A stretch of DNA of 64,000 nucleotides, from the NCBI GenBank assembly GCA_035079385.1, contig JAVHKY010000054.1, forward strand, positions 10,021,501 through 10,085,500, written 5' to 3'. Positions 46,589-58,192 of the stretch are shown here, one piece after another; position 1 is the first letter of the stretch; the number at the start of each line of letters is the position of its first letter. This DNA is from Aspidiotus rigidus. Its lineage: Eukaryota; Arthropoda; Insecta; Hemiptera; Diaspididae. Below the pieces are notes generated by a model. The model worked only from the letters and a program-made list of their open reading frames with translations. It was not told the DNA's origin and ran no database searches. The translations under genes and the position numbers were made by a program.

Positions 46589-48156
46589 GAAAAACTTAGA
46601 AAAATTGCGACCCTCGAGCCATATATAATAGGAGAGGGACTTAGAAAAATTTCGACTCTCGAACTATATATGATAGGAGGGGGACTTAGAAAAAATTTCG
46701 ACTCTCGAGCTATAGATGATAGGAGGGGAACTTAGAAAAATTTCGACTCTCGAGCTATATATGATAGAAGGGGGACTTGGAAAAAATTTCGACTCTCGAG
46801 CCATATATGATAGGAGAGGGACTTGGAAAAATTTCGGTCCTCGAGCCATATATGATAGGAGAGGGACTTGGAAAAATTTTGACTCTCGAGCTATAGATGA
46901 TAGAAGGAGGACTTAGAAAAATTTCGATCCTCGAGCCATATATGATAGGAGAGGGACTTAGAAAAATTTCGACTCTCGAGCTATATAATAGGAGAGAGAC
47001 AGACCAACTAATCCAAATATAGCTCGAGAGTCGAAATTTTTCCAAATCCCCCTCCTATCATGTATAGCTCAAGAGTGAAAATTTTTCCAAGTCCCTCTCC
47101 TATCATATATGGCTCGAGGACCGAAATTTTTCCAAGTCCCCCTTCTATCATCTATAGCTCGAGAGTCGAAATTTTTCTAAGTCCCTCTCCTATCATATAT
47201 GGCTCGAGAGTCGAAATTTTTTCCAAGTCCCCCTTCTATCATATATAGCTCGAGAGTCGAAATTTTTCTAAGTTCCCCTCCTATCATCTATAGCTCGAAA
47301 ATTTCGACCCTCGAGCCATATATAATAGGAGAGGGACTTGGAAAAATTTCGACTCTCGAGCTATAGATGATAGAAGGGGGACTTAGAAAAATTTCGACTC
47401 TCGAGCCATATATGATAGGAGGTGACTTGAAAAAATTTCGACCCTCGAGCCATATATGATAGGAAAGGAACTTGGAAAAATTTCGACTCTCGAGCCATAT
47501 ATGATAGGAGGGGGACTTGGAAAAATTTCGACTCTCGAGCCATATATGATAGGAGGGGGACTTGGAAAAATTTCGACTCTCGAGCCATGATAGGAGAGGG
47601 ACTTGGAAAAATTTCGTCTCTCGAGCGAGAAAAATTTAGATTCTCAAACTATATTATGATAGGCTTATAGTAGGTCTAGGCCTTCTTTATACTATCTTTA
47701 TCTAGGTCTAGGCTTCCTTGAATTTTCAATACCAAATCCCATTCGACTCATAAAACAGGTTCCCTGCGTTCCTCGTTTGACTTCGTTAAGGAAGCCGTCG
47801 TTTTTTCAAGTTTTTCGCTGGACGGCGGACGGCGCACGGCAAATTTCTCAAAAAGCCCCCCATAAAACAGGTTCCCTGTTGACATTTCGACTCTCGAGCT
47901 ATGTATGATAGGAGGGGGACTTGGAAAAATTTCGACTCTCGAGCTATATATGATAGGAGAGGGACTTGGAACAATTTCAACGCTCCAGCTATCATATATA
48001 GCTGGCGATTCGAGAAAAATTTCGACTCTCAAACTATACTACACTAGGCTTATACTAGCTTTATCTAGGTCTAGGCTTCCTTGAATTTTCAATACCACAT
48101 CCCATTTGACTCATAAAACAGGTTCCCTGCGTTCCTCGTTTAACTTCGTTAAGGAA

Positions 48157-49450
48157 TTTTGTATGTTGGTGAAGTTATCACCCCTAGCTTTAAGACATGA
48201 ATTTTTCTAATGTCATTAACCCATAATATCCTCATCCACAACCTTAGTGATGTCATCAACCTGTGACCTGCGACGACGTCACGGCTTGATGATGCCACAG
48301 GGTTGAAAGTGATAATGTCTCAGGGTGATGACGTCACTAAGGTTTTGGGTGAAGACGTCACGGGTTAATGATATGAGAGAAGTGTATCTCTAACCTCTCA
48401 AGAAGGACATATCTACATGCAAGAGTCCTCAGTAATACGACAAAGAAAGATTTTGGTTACTGAGGAAGAGATATTTCAACAGGAAACTTGTTTTGTGGGG
48501 CATCATTTCGGAAAAAATCTCTGCCTTGCGCCGTCCGCTGTCCAGCCAGCGGCAGCCGGCAACTTGACCCGATTATAGGAGGGGAAAAAGGTTCTCAAAG
48601 TCTTCCACCTATCATATATAGAGCTCAGAATTTGGAATTTTTCCAAGTCCCAATCCTATCATATAATTTTTCCTAGTTGATTACCATTAGCATATGATGA
48701 TAATGTAGAAGGTCAGGATTCAAAGGGGGGAGGGGATGGCTACTCTCGCTTCATGGTATTTTTCTGTAAATTTTTCATCACAAATTTATTTTTGAAAGGG
48801 GGGGGGGGGGTGTCGAGACGGTACATGTTATGTATTACCAAAAAACAATTTTTTTGACTTTTTTTTGACATGTATATGTCTTGGGGGGGGGAGGTCAGCC
48901 TGAAATCTGAGTCACACGACGCTTTATGACGTCATAAATGGCCTTGAACCACTTTAGGGACTTGGAAATATTTCGACCTTTAGCCTTCATTGTACTAGGC
49001 CTTGTTTAGAGTATACTAGGCTTGACTTGGAGAAATTTCGACCTTTTTATGTCTTTGGGTTGAGAGTCAATCTGAAATCTGCGTCACGCGACGCTTTATG
49101 ACGTTATCAATGAACTTGACCTACTTTAGGGATTATGAGGAATTTCGAACTTTGGCCTTCATTTTAGTAGGCCGATACTAATTAGACCTAAACTAGGCTG
49201 CTATAGTAGGTTTAGCCTTCATTATATAGACCCAATCACAGTATACTAGCCTCTACTAGACTAAGAAGAGGGAGAACGAGTGGAACTAGTAAGCTCCCCA
49301 AAACTAGTTAGCTTAAAATATTGAATAGACTTACATTAGACCATGAAGATTGAGCCCTCAAAAGCTAGTTAGCCCAAAATATTGTATACTAACTATAGGT
49401 CATTATATAGGCCTATAATGAAGGTCAAACTTACAATAGCAGTCGAGTAA
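48157..49450. repeat. Degenerate satellite flank with CRE-like sites and TAGGC words
   Basis: From 48237 to 48375 a loose tandem repeat gives TGATGTCAT, ACGACGTCAC, TGACGTCA and AGACGTCAC at spacings near 25-60 bases. At 48482-48665 there is a decayed module with GCGCCGTCCGC and two CTATCATATA units. At 48900-48960 and 49070-49140 a paired repeat starts CTGAAATCTGMGTCAC. From 48990 to 49440 TAGGC/CTAG words recur. G-runs lie at about 48725, 48800 and 48883. Confidence 0.65.
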
Positions 49451-49454
49451 TAGA

Positions 49455-49560
49455 ATCGATATTTCGCACAATCAAGATCAATATATTGATATAATTGAGA
49501 TTGATGTGTCGATATAACCGAAATTGATGTATCGATATAATCGATATTGTTATATCTTTA
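49455..49560. repeat. Degenerate ATTGATGTATCGATATAA repeat
   Basis: Three to four imperfect tandem copies of a unit of roughly 24-27 bp with an ATCGATAT core. Confidence 0.7.
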
Positions 49561-52500
49561 TATTGTATGGCTTTGCAAACGCTCAAAGACGTATACATGA
49601 TTCAATATTTTTCCATAAAGTGGAGAAATTTACTTGAATTTCGTAATGGAATTTAGCACACGAGAGTAACATAAAATCAGAGGCAAAGCCGGGGGGGCGA
49701 AAGGGGACATTGCTCTCCCAGCGTTGTGCTTTTGCTCCTCCTACAGACTAACCTACCCTAAGTCACTTCGGAAAACAACGGCAAATCACTAAGCCGTAAA
49801 TCTTCCCCGGGTAGAAAGACTCTCGATCGACGTCGGCTGGATGTCAAATCGAATCATCATTTTGACTAAAAATAAACTCAAAATAGACAAGTTCCGCCCA
49901 GTTCAACTGCAAACCGATCAAAAATGGCCAAAATTAAAATTCAACATCGTGATTGCCTCGAACAAATGAGTCGAATTCGATCACAACGATTAATTGTACT
50001 TCGTACATCATCATCGTCACCTGACTATTGCTGCATCGTTTGAACAAGATTACGATTTGCAGGGAGACTTATAATTATGACTATTTACGGATTCCGTCTA
50101 CGAGTAGCAGAATCACCATATTGACAGAATGCTACTAATGATAGCACATGGACTATGGAGTCGACATAACTTCTGGAGGAGACGTTTGCTCCCGTCTCGT
50201 ATTACGTTTCTTTTTCTCACTCTCTAAAGATAGAGAGCGCGTACAGAAATTCGTTGGTCTTGGGCCTACAAAAGCTAGATCCGACTCTCCTCCTATTAGT
50301 TCTCCAAGAATTTTTCTCATTCATTTTCGTAGATAGTATTATGGATCTCTCACTTATCAAACTCAAAACTCAACCTCCAGAAGTAGTATTTTTGGCGTCT
50401 CTCATGTTTACGTAGTTCAACCGCCGGCCATAACCTTTTTCATTTAAACGTGCGAAGTAAAAATATTAAGTAAATGTTATATGAAATACACGTGCTTGCG
50501 GTAGCATCAGTCAAATCACTTTGTTATTAGGATACAGGACTAGGAAGGGAATAAATTTATTGCAAAATATAAGAAGTCAGATTACGCATCATCAACGCCA
50601 GCGTCTCTTCCAAAAGGTCAAAATTATGAAAATAGTATTCAGAGTCCATTAGGCATGCATCTAACCAGTCGACTGACAATGAATCAGATCTACTAAAAAC
50701 TTTGACAGACGAAGTGTTGCACAATATTTCACTTCAAGTTGGCGTGGTGTTTTATATTTTTCGAAATATTTTCCCAAATTACGTTCTCAATGTTCCGAGA
50801 ATGGATGTCAGATAAATCTCGGAATCAATTTGATTTGACATACAAAAAAAGGACACGTCGAACAGAAGAATACAGCCTCGTTCTTCCGAGGGAATGAATA
50901 AATTGAACCGCTTGAAATTGACACTGCCGCACTGTCACGTTTTCGAGATGTTAAACCACAAAAGGACGAGACCAAGTAAGCTAAGTACGGTTTAAAGAAA
51001 CTGAACGCATTGGAAATCGCAACGGGTACACTTTTTCGTGTCGAAAAGTTTTAACAAAAAGGAGCAAGCGACAGAAATAAAATAATATAATATGATTAGG
51101 TACTGTATTAGGAAATCTCGATTTTTTAATTTATAAAAACGAAACGTTGCAAAATCACGGAAAACAGAAAAAAGTATACGAAACGTCGAATCGTTTTACA
51201 AAGTTGAAAGAAGCAGATGTACGAAAATTATTATGGTAGAATACTGACGACGACGGTTATTTCAGCTAAGCTCAAATGTACGTCAACCAACTTACGTTTT
51301 TGCATCGAAATAAGTTTCGCCACAACGAAGAATATTGACCTATGTTGAAAAAATAAAAATAAAAAAGAAGAACAAAAGAAATTGTATCTCGAAAAATATA
51401 AAACTACCTACGCTTCTAGTGCCCAACTTAATGACCCGCATTCGAAATTTTTAGTCGGCCAAATCTAAGCCCTCTCTTTTCTATTTGGTTTGTATTACGT
51501 ACTTCTCTCGCACAACTACGAGGCGTACGATTGAAAAATAAAAAGTCCGTTTCGACTCGTCAGGCGTACAAACTTGACGAAAAATGTCGACTTTCGCCCT
51601 GAGCATAACCCATTTAAAGAAAGTTTGGTGTACGAAACGTTCTCCTTTTTAGAGTACGGTACGTTTGGAGAGAGAGAGAAAAAAAAAAGGTTCATTTATC
51701 TTAGCTCTTATTGATGAATGTTAATACAGCGTGTTTGTGCTGTAGAGCAGGTACGTCGCACCATTTGGTTATGTGAAATTTGGTCCAATTCATCAGGGTG
51801 AGCATCGATTTTTCCTCGTTTAAACGGCAGTCCAATTTACGTCATAATACAACAGCACATTGCTGCGTTCGGTGACGTAATTGGATCATGTACCGTTAGC
51901 AAGATATTATTGTACTCTGGAGTTTGTTTCCTCGTAATAGTGAGCACTCTTCTTAAATATACACAGCAAAAGAAAAGAGTGTACAATCATCTAACATAAC
52001 TGAACACTTATTTGACTTTCTCTCTCTTTCATTTTCTGTCAACATACCTGATGGCAAAAAGGCTTCGCGGACGGTCAAATGCGAGAAAGTCGGTTCGGAT
52101 GAATAATGAATTATTGAAAGGAAGAGGAAATGCATATTGAAAAATGTTTTTTTTGGAATTGTATTTTAGACATTCTGAGGAGCAAAAACTTGAACTCTTT
52201 CATGCACGTCGATTTATGACTGTGGAACCCAATCTAACGAATACTGATTTCTTTATTCCAAGGCTGGACTGTACAATATTGGAAATCATACATGTATCTT
52301 AACATTGACTCAGCACCTAAATTATGTAGGTACAAAGAATGAAAAATGCTACACAAAGAGAAAATAATGAATTATAGATCGAGTTACCTAAGGAGAGGAA
52401 AAGTGCGATTTTTCAACTTTTGAATTTTCTCTAATGACAGAATGAGTCATAGAGAAAGTTACCGAGAAGATGTTTATGACCCCCTCCCTCTCAAAAAATC

Positions 52501-53529
52501 ATAAATTTGATTTAATATTTCTTCACCCGAAGGGTCAAATTTGGATCATGAGACATCAAGGATTCCTCCTATCGCAGAAATATAGCGTTAGGTCTTCAAT
52601 TTTTCCTCCAAATATTTGTGTACACGATTCAATAATGATATCAATTTAAAGTTTCATGAAGAACGTGGAAGATGAATGAGGATTACCTACGAGTTTTCGT
52701 TTTACTAGCTGATAATGTACCACAGTATACGAAATTATTTATTAAAATCATGGGAAGTTGTAATAAAATATTGCAGGTTCAATTTGCCTCTCACAATTTG
52801 TTCTATATCCAGTTCTTACCTATATCAATTTTGGTATATTCCGCTGTTTAAATTTCGTTATCTTTTAATTATGGAACAACAAAAAGAATTGAGTAATGAT
52901 CCTCATATTACGAATCTTCTATCAAAAATCTTGAGATACATCAAGCGGATCATCATCTGACAGACACCTTTCAAATTATTGTTTTGATAAATTCCAATTT
53001 ATTATGTTTCTCTTCAGATTGAATCCTTTTATTGTTGTCTTTCTAATAATCAATCATTGTCCTTCAATTTTTGGTACTTTTTGAGTCAAGACAAACTGAC
53101 TTAGTTGCAGTTCGAGGTTATGGCGGCGTGGTTCCAGCCATACTTTCAACAAGAATAAGCATCAAAAGAGAAAGAGAGGAAAAAATTGTGCAAGAAGGTA
53201 GGGAAAAAGTCTGATGGTTTAACCAGTCCAATGAATACATGAATAATAGTAATCACCGATACTCTTCCACCAACCTATCCAAAACGGTGTTCCCCAGAAG
53301 AAGTACTATGTGTTTTTTATCTCTTCCTAGTCGCTATGATTGACTTGACAAACAGTGTCAGCTTTCCCTTTACCAAACGACTTTTTGTAGATACCTTCAG
53401 TATCTCCCTACTAACCTCCAACGAGAAGCTAGGCTACTACAATTAATCCTTAGAAAAATCTCCAAATAGTCATTCGATTGTGGATTTCGATAGTCATGGA
53501 AGTGATCCAAAAAAGATACTCACGCACTA

Positions 53530-54430
53530 CGCCTCTTCTTTCTCCTCGTCTACAAAACTTCACGGTTTCTATACTACTCTCTGACAAGTTCCTTCGTCTC
53601 ATCTTTGACTCTAAAACCTCCTGGACCCCTATATCACATTCTTAAGAGCAAAATATCTGAATTCCTTGAATGCCTATCACAACCCCGTACTGGTTGTAAC
53701 CTCAAACTCCTCCTGCGACGCTACCATGGTCTAATCCGTTCCCGACTTGATTATGGTTATTCAGTTTACACCCACTCAACAAAACTACCTTCTTCCAGGC
53801 TCTGTTTGGCCCTTGGCGCATTATGCACCACATAGTCACCCCGTTACTACTCTCTTTCTTTCGCTACTAACTTCCTGACCTCAACAGGCCAATACCAAAA
53901 TTTTCCCATTTTCTCAAATGCTCTTAGTCCACGTAATTCACTTTTTCTGTCGCTTCAATCCACTCATCTCAAACGTAGGTCCTTACTTCCTATTTTTTCA
54001 TCCCCTCCTCTTTGGTTAGGTCCTATTCCTGATATCCGTCTCGATTTAACCGACGTTCCCGAAACAGCTAACTTTATATGTACCAACGACGCATCAACAA
54101 TCGGAACTCAGAACCGGATATATGCAGTCTCGTTTCAGCTCATACTCCCCTTCCGGTTCACCGTCGAACTTATTCATCTGCTTCTCCCTTCTCACCCACC
54201 TCTCTGCTCATACTATCTGGTTCTCTTGCATCCTCATTCGCTATCCAAGACCCTCATTCTACCACTCCGATCGTCCAACGAATCCGTATTCTTGTACACT
54301 CGTTAAATTCTTCGTCATCCTCCATTTTTTTTCTACGGGTAGCGGGATATATCGACCTTAGAGAACATAACGCAGTAGACCTTTCCGCAAAGCAGTTTTT
54401 CTTTGAATTCATCACTCATAATTGACCTCT
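53530..54430 (+). mobile_element. Decayed LINE ORF2 end with RNase H domain
   Basis: Fragments in several plus frames reconstruct the 3' part of a jockey-superfamily ORF2. SDKFLRLIFDSKTSWTP (about 53580) comes first, then LLLRRYHGLIRSRLDYGYS (about 53706-53765) with RLCLALGAL after it. A CTNDASTIG segment (about 54078, RNase H first Asp region) is followed by TVELIHLL (second acidic residue), and then IQDPHSTTPIVQRIRIL and EHNAVDLSAK (about 54240-54400). The third acidic position reads SGS where SDS is expected, and several stops and shifts are present, so it is inactive. It sits antisense to Shal and ends about 150 bases from the S6 exon. Confidence 0.85.
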
Positions 54431-54585
54431 CCTCCTCTCATTCGAATGAGCTCTAATCCATTCTTGCTCCCTCGTCCTCTCCTCCTTGTATGAGTGTTGA
54501 TCCTTCTTCTCCTCTAGTAAGTTCCGATATATTAAGTATTTTCAAAATAGTGACGGTGAATTGTATATGATGTGAAATTACTTAC

Positions 54586-54748
54586 TCTTTGTGCTTTACG
54601 TTTATCGGCTCGTTGATTTTGGTGGTAAATTCTACTGAAATTAGATACGATTACTGGTACTGGAAGCGCGATTACCAACACTCCACTTAGCGAACATACA
54701 CCACCTACTATTTTACCGGCTATTGTTTCAGGAACCATATCACCGTAC
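54586..54748 (-). CDS. Shal: Shal (Kv4) potassium channel, selectivity filter and S6 exon
   Basis: This exon is 163 bp, with acceptor TTTCTCAG and donor GTAAGT. The first G completes a glycine codon, giving (G)[16 protein letters not shown], then [20 protein letters not shown] (S6, with the PVPV hinge) and [21 protein letters not shown] is the end of the potassium selectivity filter. The gene's upstream part (T1 domain and S1-S5 with most of the pore loop) must lie beyond 64000, as no matching exon is visible to the window edge. The protein acts in the neuronal or muscle membrane as a subunit of A-type potassium channels. Confidence 0.98.
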
Positions 54749-56358
54749 CTGAGAAACAGAGGAGAAAAATTAAGTACAATGGAAAAACAGCAATCAAAAA
54801 TTCAGAGTCAGAAAATAAAATCGACTTCTAGGGCATAACAAGAATAGATGAAATTATAAATTATACCTCCTAAGGCAATAACTAGCTATCGACGAGAGTT
54901 AACGATAAAGGAATAGAAAATATTATGGATATGGGATGAATGGAAATCATTTTACTACTGGAAGGATAAGAATAAAGTCATCTGGATCTCATTTGCAGGT
55001 GATACCGAAGATAAAACTATGTGTGAAAAAAAAATACGATTTCTGAATAACTATGAACGTAGCCTAATATCGATTACAAGGCGTACGAAAGCTGAAAAAT
55101 GCCCGTTGAGCGAGAGGAGGAAAAGATAAAGAAAAGTAAGTCTGGATCAGTTATAACCTACTTTTTTCAGAATTCATACGATGATAGAGAATATTTTTAG
55201 CATTATATTTGCAACAGCTATTCGACTAAATTTAAACGATAACGCCCAATTATCTCAAGTAATTCAATATTTCACGAGGACGCGAACGTTGAAAATGGAT
55301 TTTTTTCTCTCAAGAGAATGAGTCAAAGAACACTCCCGCGTTACGACTTTTAATTAATTTAAGCCTCTAAGTCTCTTCAGCTTGATGTACGCGAGAGTAG
55401 CAACTTTTTAAGCGTCGGATGGAAAAATATTTCCCGAGAGCTTTTAGAAGTGTAATACTCGAATATAAGTTACGAACACAATTACCACACTTTGTAAAAA
55501 AATTGAAGTATCCTCAAAAAGTAGTCAACGCAGAGTTTTAATACTTGAATCTGACGGACCTGGTCTCTTCAGAAAATGCTCGTACTCTGAGTACAATAGC
55601 ATCTCGATTACGCTATTTTATATAATGTCATCTTCAATCTAAGATTTTTTCGTTGAATTATTGTTACCAATGTATTACTTTTTTGCTAACTCACGATAAC
55701 TGGATATTCAGCCATTTATATTATGACCCGTTCTTTCAGTTGTGACTAAAATTATAAAACAAGGGGGAAAAAGAGCTCTTCCACCGATCTTTATTCTGAA
55801 CAGAATATTTAAAGAAAACGATTGACGTAAAAACTGCATAAGTAGGCGGTCGCAAAAGTACCAAGAGATGATAACTCACTTTCGTTTACAAGGGAAGAAC
55901 ATAGGCAAAAATATCAAAGACAAAGTTTTAAAACTTTTGAAGAGTTGATGATGGAAGAAGCTCCTCGGCTACTTGGCGTATATTCCTTCGAAAGGGCAAT
56001 GTTTAAAACATTTAAAACACAATTTAAACAAGGAATTAAAAACCATCTGTTTTAAACTTTAAAAAAAAAACATGTTTTCTGTTTCTTCTTTTGCCGCTTG
56101 GAGTCCTCGATAATTATTTTCAGCAAATGCGATACATCGACATTATATAGACTAAATCGTTGTGACGTCACAAGGTAATGATAGCTCTGCAATAACTTAC
56201 CCCAACTTACTCCCTGGTTCAAAATACACAGGAACCACGTTCGACCTTACCTTCAGATTTGAAAACAAGAAGTAAATAAAAAACCGCAGGTAGGCCTATA
56301 CTATACATTTTCAAACACTCAAGAACTTCCTAATTCTGAATATAAAAAATACACAATT
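54749..56358 (-). other. Shal: Probable upstream Shal intron
   Basis: No exon or repeat was recognised. On gene structure the stretch from 54749 to the window end should be intron, since the exon before the S6 exon is not seen. Confidence 0.55.
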
Positions 56359-56415
56359 GAGGACCTTTCAGTCGAAATCTTATGAGACGGACGCCCTTTT
56401 GACAGAAAGGTCTTC
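56359..56415. mobile_element. 57-bp minimal element of the GAGGACC family
   Basis: GAGGACCTTTCAGTC (56359) pairs with GACAGAAAGGTCTTC ending at 56415. AATT is directly duplicated at 56355-56358 and 56416-56419. CGGACGCCCTTTTG near the right end is shared with the 364-bp relative at 14051-14414. Confidence 0.8.
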
Positions 56416-56442
56416 AATTGCTCATTCATTTCCGCTTTTTAA

Positions 56443-56881
56443 GGGTATGCTCTACCTAGTCACTCACACGTAGACACACACAAAATATGTATTACATGTT
56501 GCGATTTTTGCCCCGAGATAACTGATTAAATAAAGCATGAAATATCTTGAAACTTTGTATTTACGTAGACAAAACTTAGGAAAATACGGCTAATTGGTTC
56601 ACACGAACTAATTTTGTTCATTAATTGGAATTCAACGATTCGAAGATGGCCCCTTCAGACGTAAGTTTAGACGTTTCCTCGAGATCATTCAGAATATTTC
56701 GCGATCTGTCAACTAATTAGCCGTATTTTCCTCAACTTCAAGAATAAATTACACCACGTTCCGAATCATTTTGTACATTATTCGATATGTTATATGTGGG
56801 CAAAAATCACTACCCGCAACACACCATTTTGTGTAATACACGTGTATTTTCTGTGTGTGAGTGACTAGGTAGAGCATACCC
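56443..56881. mobile_element. TTAA-flanked MITE with nested inner inverted repeat
   Basis: The ends GGGTATGCTCTACCTAG (56443) and CTAGGTAGAGCATACCC (to 56881) lie directly inside TTAA (56439-56442 and 56882-56885). Pairing extends through TCACTCACAC. A second inverted pair (GGAAAATACGGCTAATT at about 56579 and AATTAGCCGTATTTTCC at about 56717) sits inside. The TTAA target is shared with piggyBac and Sola3 types, but the end bases GGG are not the usual piggyBac CCC. Confidence 0.88.
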
Positions 56882-56885
56882 TTAA

Positions 56886-57128
56886 ACGTTCCAGTGTATT
56901 TCTTATGAGAATCGATAATGTGATTGAACGCAAAATGATACTATCGATCATATTCAAGGGTTTTAGAGTGTCTTCGCGTCTTGTTGGCTGGGAGTTAGCA
57001 ATAAATTACGTCACGACGCGACGATTTGTGATTAGTCTGTTTCTACGGGAACGTTTGGACTTTGGATAATTCATTAGTACTTACTCCAAGAATAAGTAAA
57101 GAAGAAAAAGTTGTTGATATTATAGAGC
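56886..57128. other. Short anonymous spacer
   Basis: No feature was recognised between two inverted-repeat elements. Confidence 0.5.
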
Positions 57129-57278
57129 TTTTACAATATTTATATTTCTTATCAGTTTGAAGGACAAATACCACAAGAGCAAGAAAGACAGAAAAATAGC
57201 GTCACTCTCATTCTATCTTTCTTGCTCTCATGGTATTTGTCCTGTAAACTGATAAAAAATGTAAAGATTGTAAAAACC
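57129..57278. mobile_element. Hairpin MITE with about 62-bp arms
   Basis: The arms read TTTTACAAT, then CAGTTTGAAGGACAAATACC, then AGAGCAAGAAAGA. The right half is the near-perfect reverse complement, with only about 22 bases between. It is non-coding. No clear target duplication was seen. Confidence 0.8.
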
Positions 57279-57841
57279 CTATTCACAATTGGCTAGTAAC
57301 GATCTTTTTAGCTCTTTTGTGTATTTCTTGTGTGTAGCTCCTTATTTGTTTAAGCAAAGTGAGCGAAGCGATAAAGGCAAAAATTGGAAGCTACCCAAAA
57401 AGATGATCATCTGCAAAATAAGAGCGGAAAGTAACAAAAATCTTTTTGCGCCCTTCAAAACAAAGTTTTAGCATAGTCCTAATAAGTTTTTTTAATGATT
57501 ATAGCAAGTATAAAAGAATTATAAATTTGAAGTAAACAAAAAAGGAAATTTTTTATAATAATTTTTTAATGTATCAAAGTGCCCAAAAAGTTGCAAAAAT
57601 TAGCGCTCCTAAAGGAGCATCTTCATGAGAATAGTCCAAGTTTGAGGTCTCTATGACGTCACACACGGTTCAAGAGCCGCACTCTGTACTATAGTCTAGA
57701 ACTCTGGTCTGGTTGATTGACTATAAAAGTAGTATACTAATTAAATATATTCTTTCTGGCGCAGTTGAAGATTTTTCCTTTTTTCCTTGTCTTTTTATCA
57801 CTTGTAAAATAATCCTGAAATTCCATTGAAAGTTGAATGTC

Positions 57842-58192
57842 TTGACAAAGAGAGGAGTCGAAGTGCCATCCACAAAATTATTGATTAGGAATGTATTTTC
57901 CATTATTTTGGGACATCAAATTTTTTGCGGATAGTATCTCTTTCATGATCTCAATGTGACAACATTAGAGCGAAAAAAAAATTCCGTTTGTAGAGACTAA
58001 AATGGAAAATACTTTCCTATACTCCGTTCACGTTAAGGAAGGATAGAAATATGACCTCGAGAACGGAACGCTCCGGGTAATTTTAATCTACCGTTCCGTT
58101 ATCAAGGTCATATTTCTATCCTTCCTTAATGTGAACAGAGTATACGCAATAGGTAATTTTGTGGATGGCACTTAGACTCCTTTCTTTGTCAG
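57842..58192. mobile_element. Foldback element split by a younger TA hairpin
   Basis: The left arm (TGACAAAGAGAGGAGTC through GTGCCATCCACAAAATTA, 57842-57887) pairs with 58147-58192. The pairing continues inward (GGAATGTATTTTCCATT at 57887 with AATGGAAAATACTTTCC at about 58000-58017), interrupted on the right arm exactly by the hairpin at 58020-58142. Confidence 0.8.
58020..58142. mobile_element. TA-flanked hairpin MITE, GTTCACGTTAAG family, copy 2
   Basis: The arms TACTCCGTTCACGTTAAGGA through ATGACCT pair almost perfectly across a centre of about 40 bases. TA lies at 58018-58019 and 58143-58144. The same family occurs at 15168-15293. Confidence 0.88.

Larger units (their letters stand above)
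45897..48156. repeat. Composite satellite with 45-bp units in both orientations
   Basis: The unit is 45 bp (TTTCGACTCTCGAGC, then a SATATATGATAGGAG-like block, then GGGGACTTGGAAAAA), with some 46-47-bp variants. Forward runs lie at about 45976-46112, 46590-46990, 47297-47620 and 47885-47985; reversed runs at about 46290-46465 and 47015-47295. Flanking modules also recur: CAGGGAACCTGTTTTATG (45897, 46152, 46472; reversed at about 47748-47765, 47861-47878 and 48112), CTTAACGAAGTTAAACGAGG and its reverse, and an AAGCCTAGACCTAG segment. The outer modules at 45897-46300 and 47640-47878 are inverted relative to each other. Confidence 0.9.
43851..54585 (-). other. Shal: Shal intron (10.7 kb) with composite satellite
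   Basis: The intron lies between the S6 exon donor (GTAAGT) and the next acceptor. It carries the satellite block at 45897-49450 and a LINE fragment at about 53530-54430, listed separately. A short inverted repeat (TACGAGAGTATTT at about 44853 and AATACTCTCGTA at about 44934) may be a tiny MITE. Stretches 43860-45380 and 49560-53500 show no gene. Confidence 0.8.

Noticed and set aside
46590..47630. Regular direct repeats resembling a CRISPR-like array.
   Set aside because: Units are contiguous without unique spacers, orientation switches, and the context is a eukaryotic intron.
46547..48032. Several long, repetitive open frames on both strands (for example a 15-residue peptide repeat ARESKFFQVPLLSYM).
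   Set aside because: They are a by-product of a 45-bp tandem unit whose length is a multiple of three. Open frames occur on both strands and in several phases, with no start context or splice signals.
53605..54425. Plus-strand open frames beside the S6 exon, considered as a host gene.
   Set aside because: The motifs (RSRLDYG, QDPHSTTPIVQRI, EHNAVDLSAK) belong to a LINE ORF2 end with RNase H, and the frame is broken by stops.
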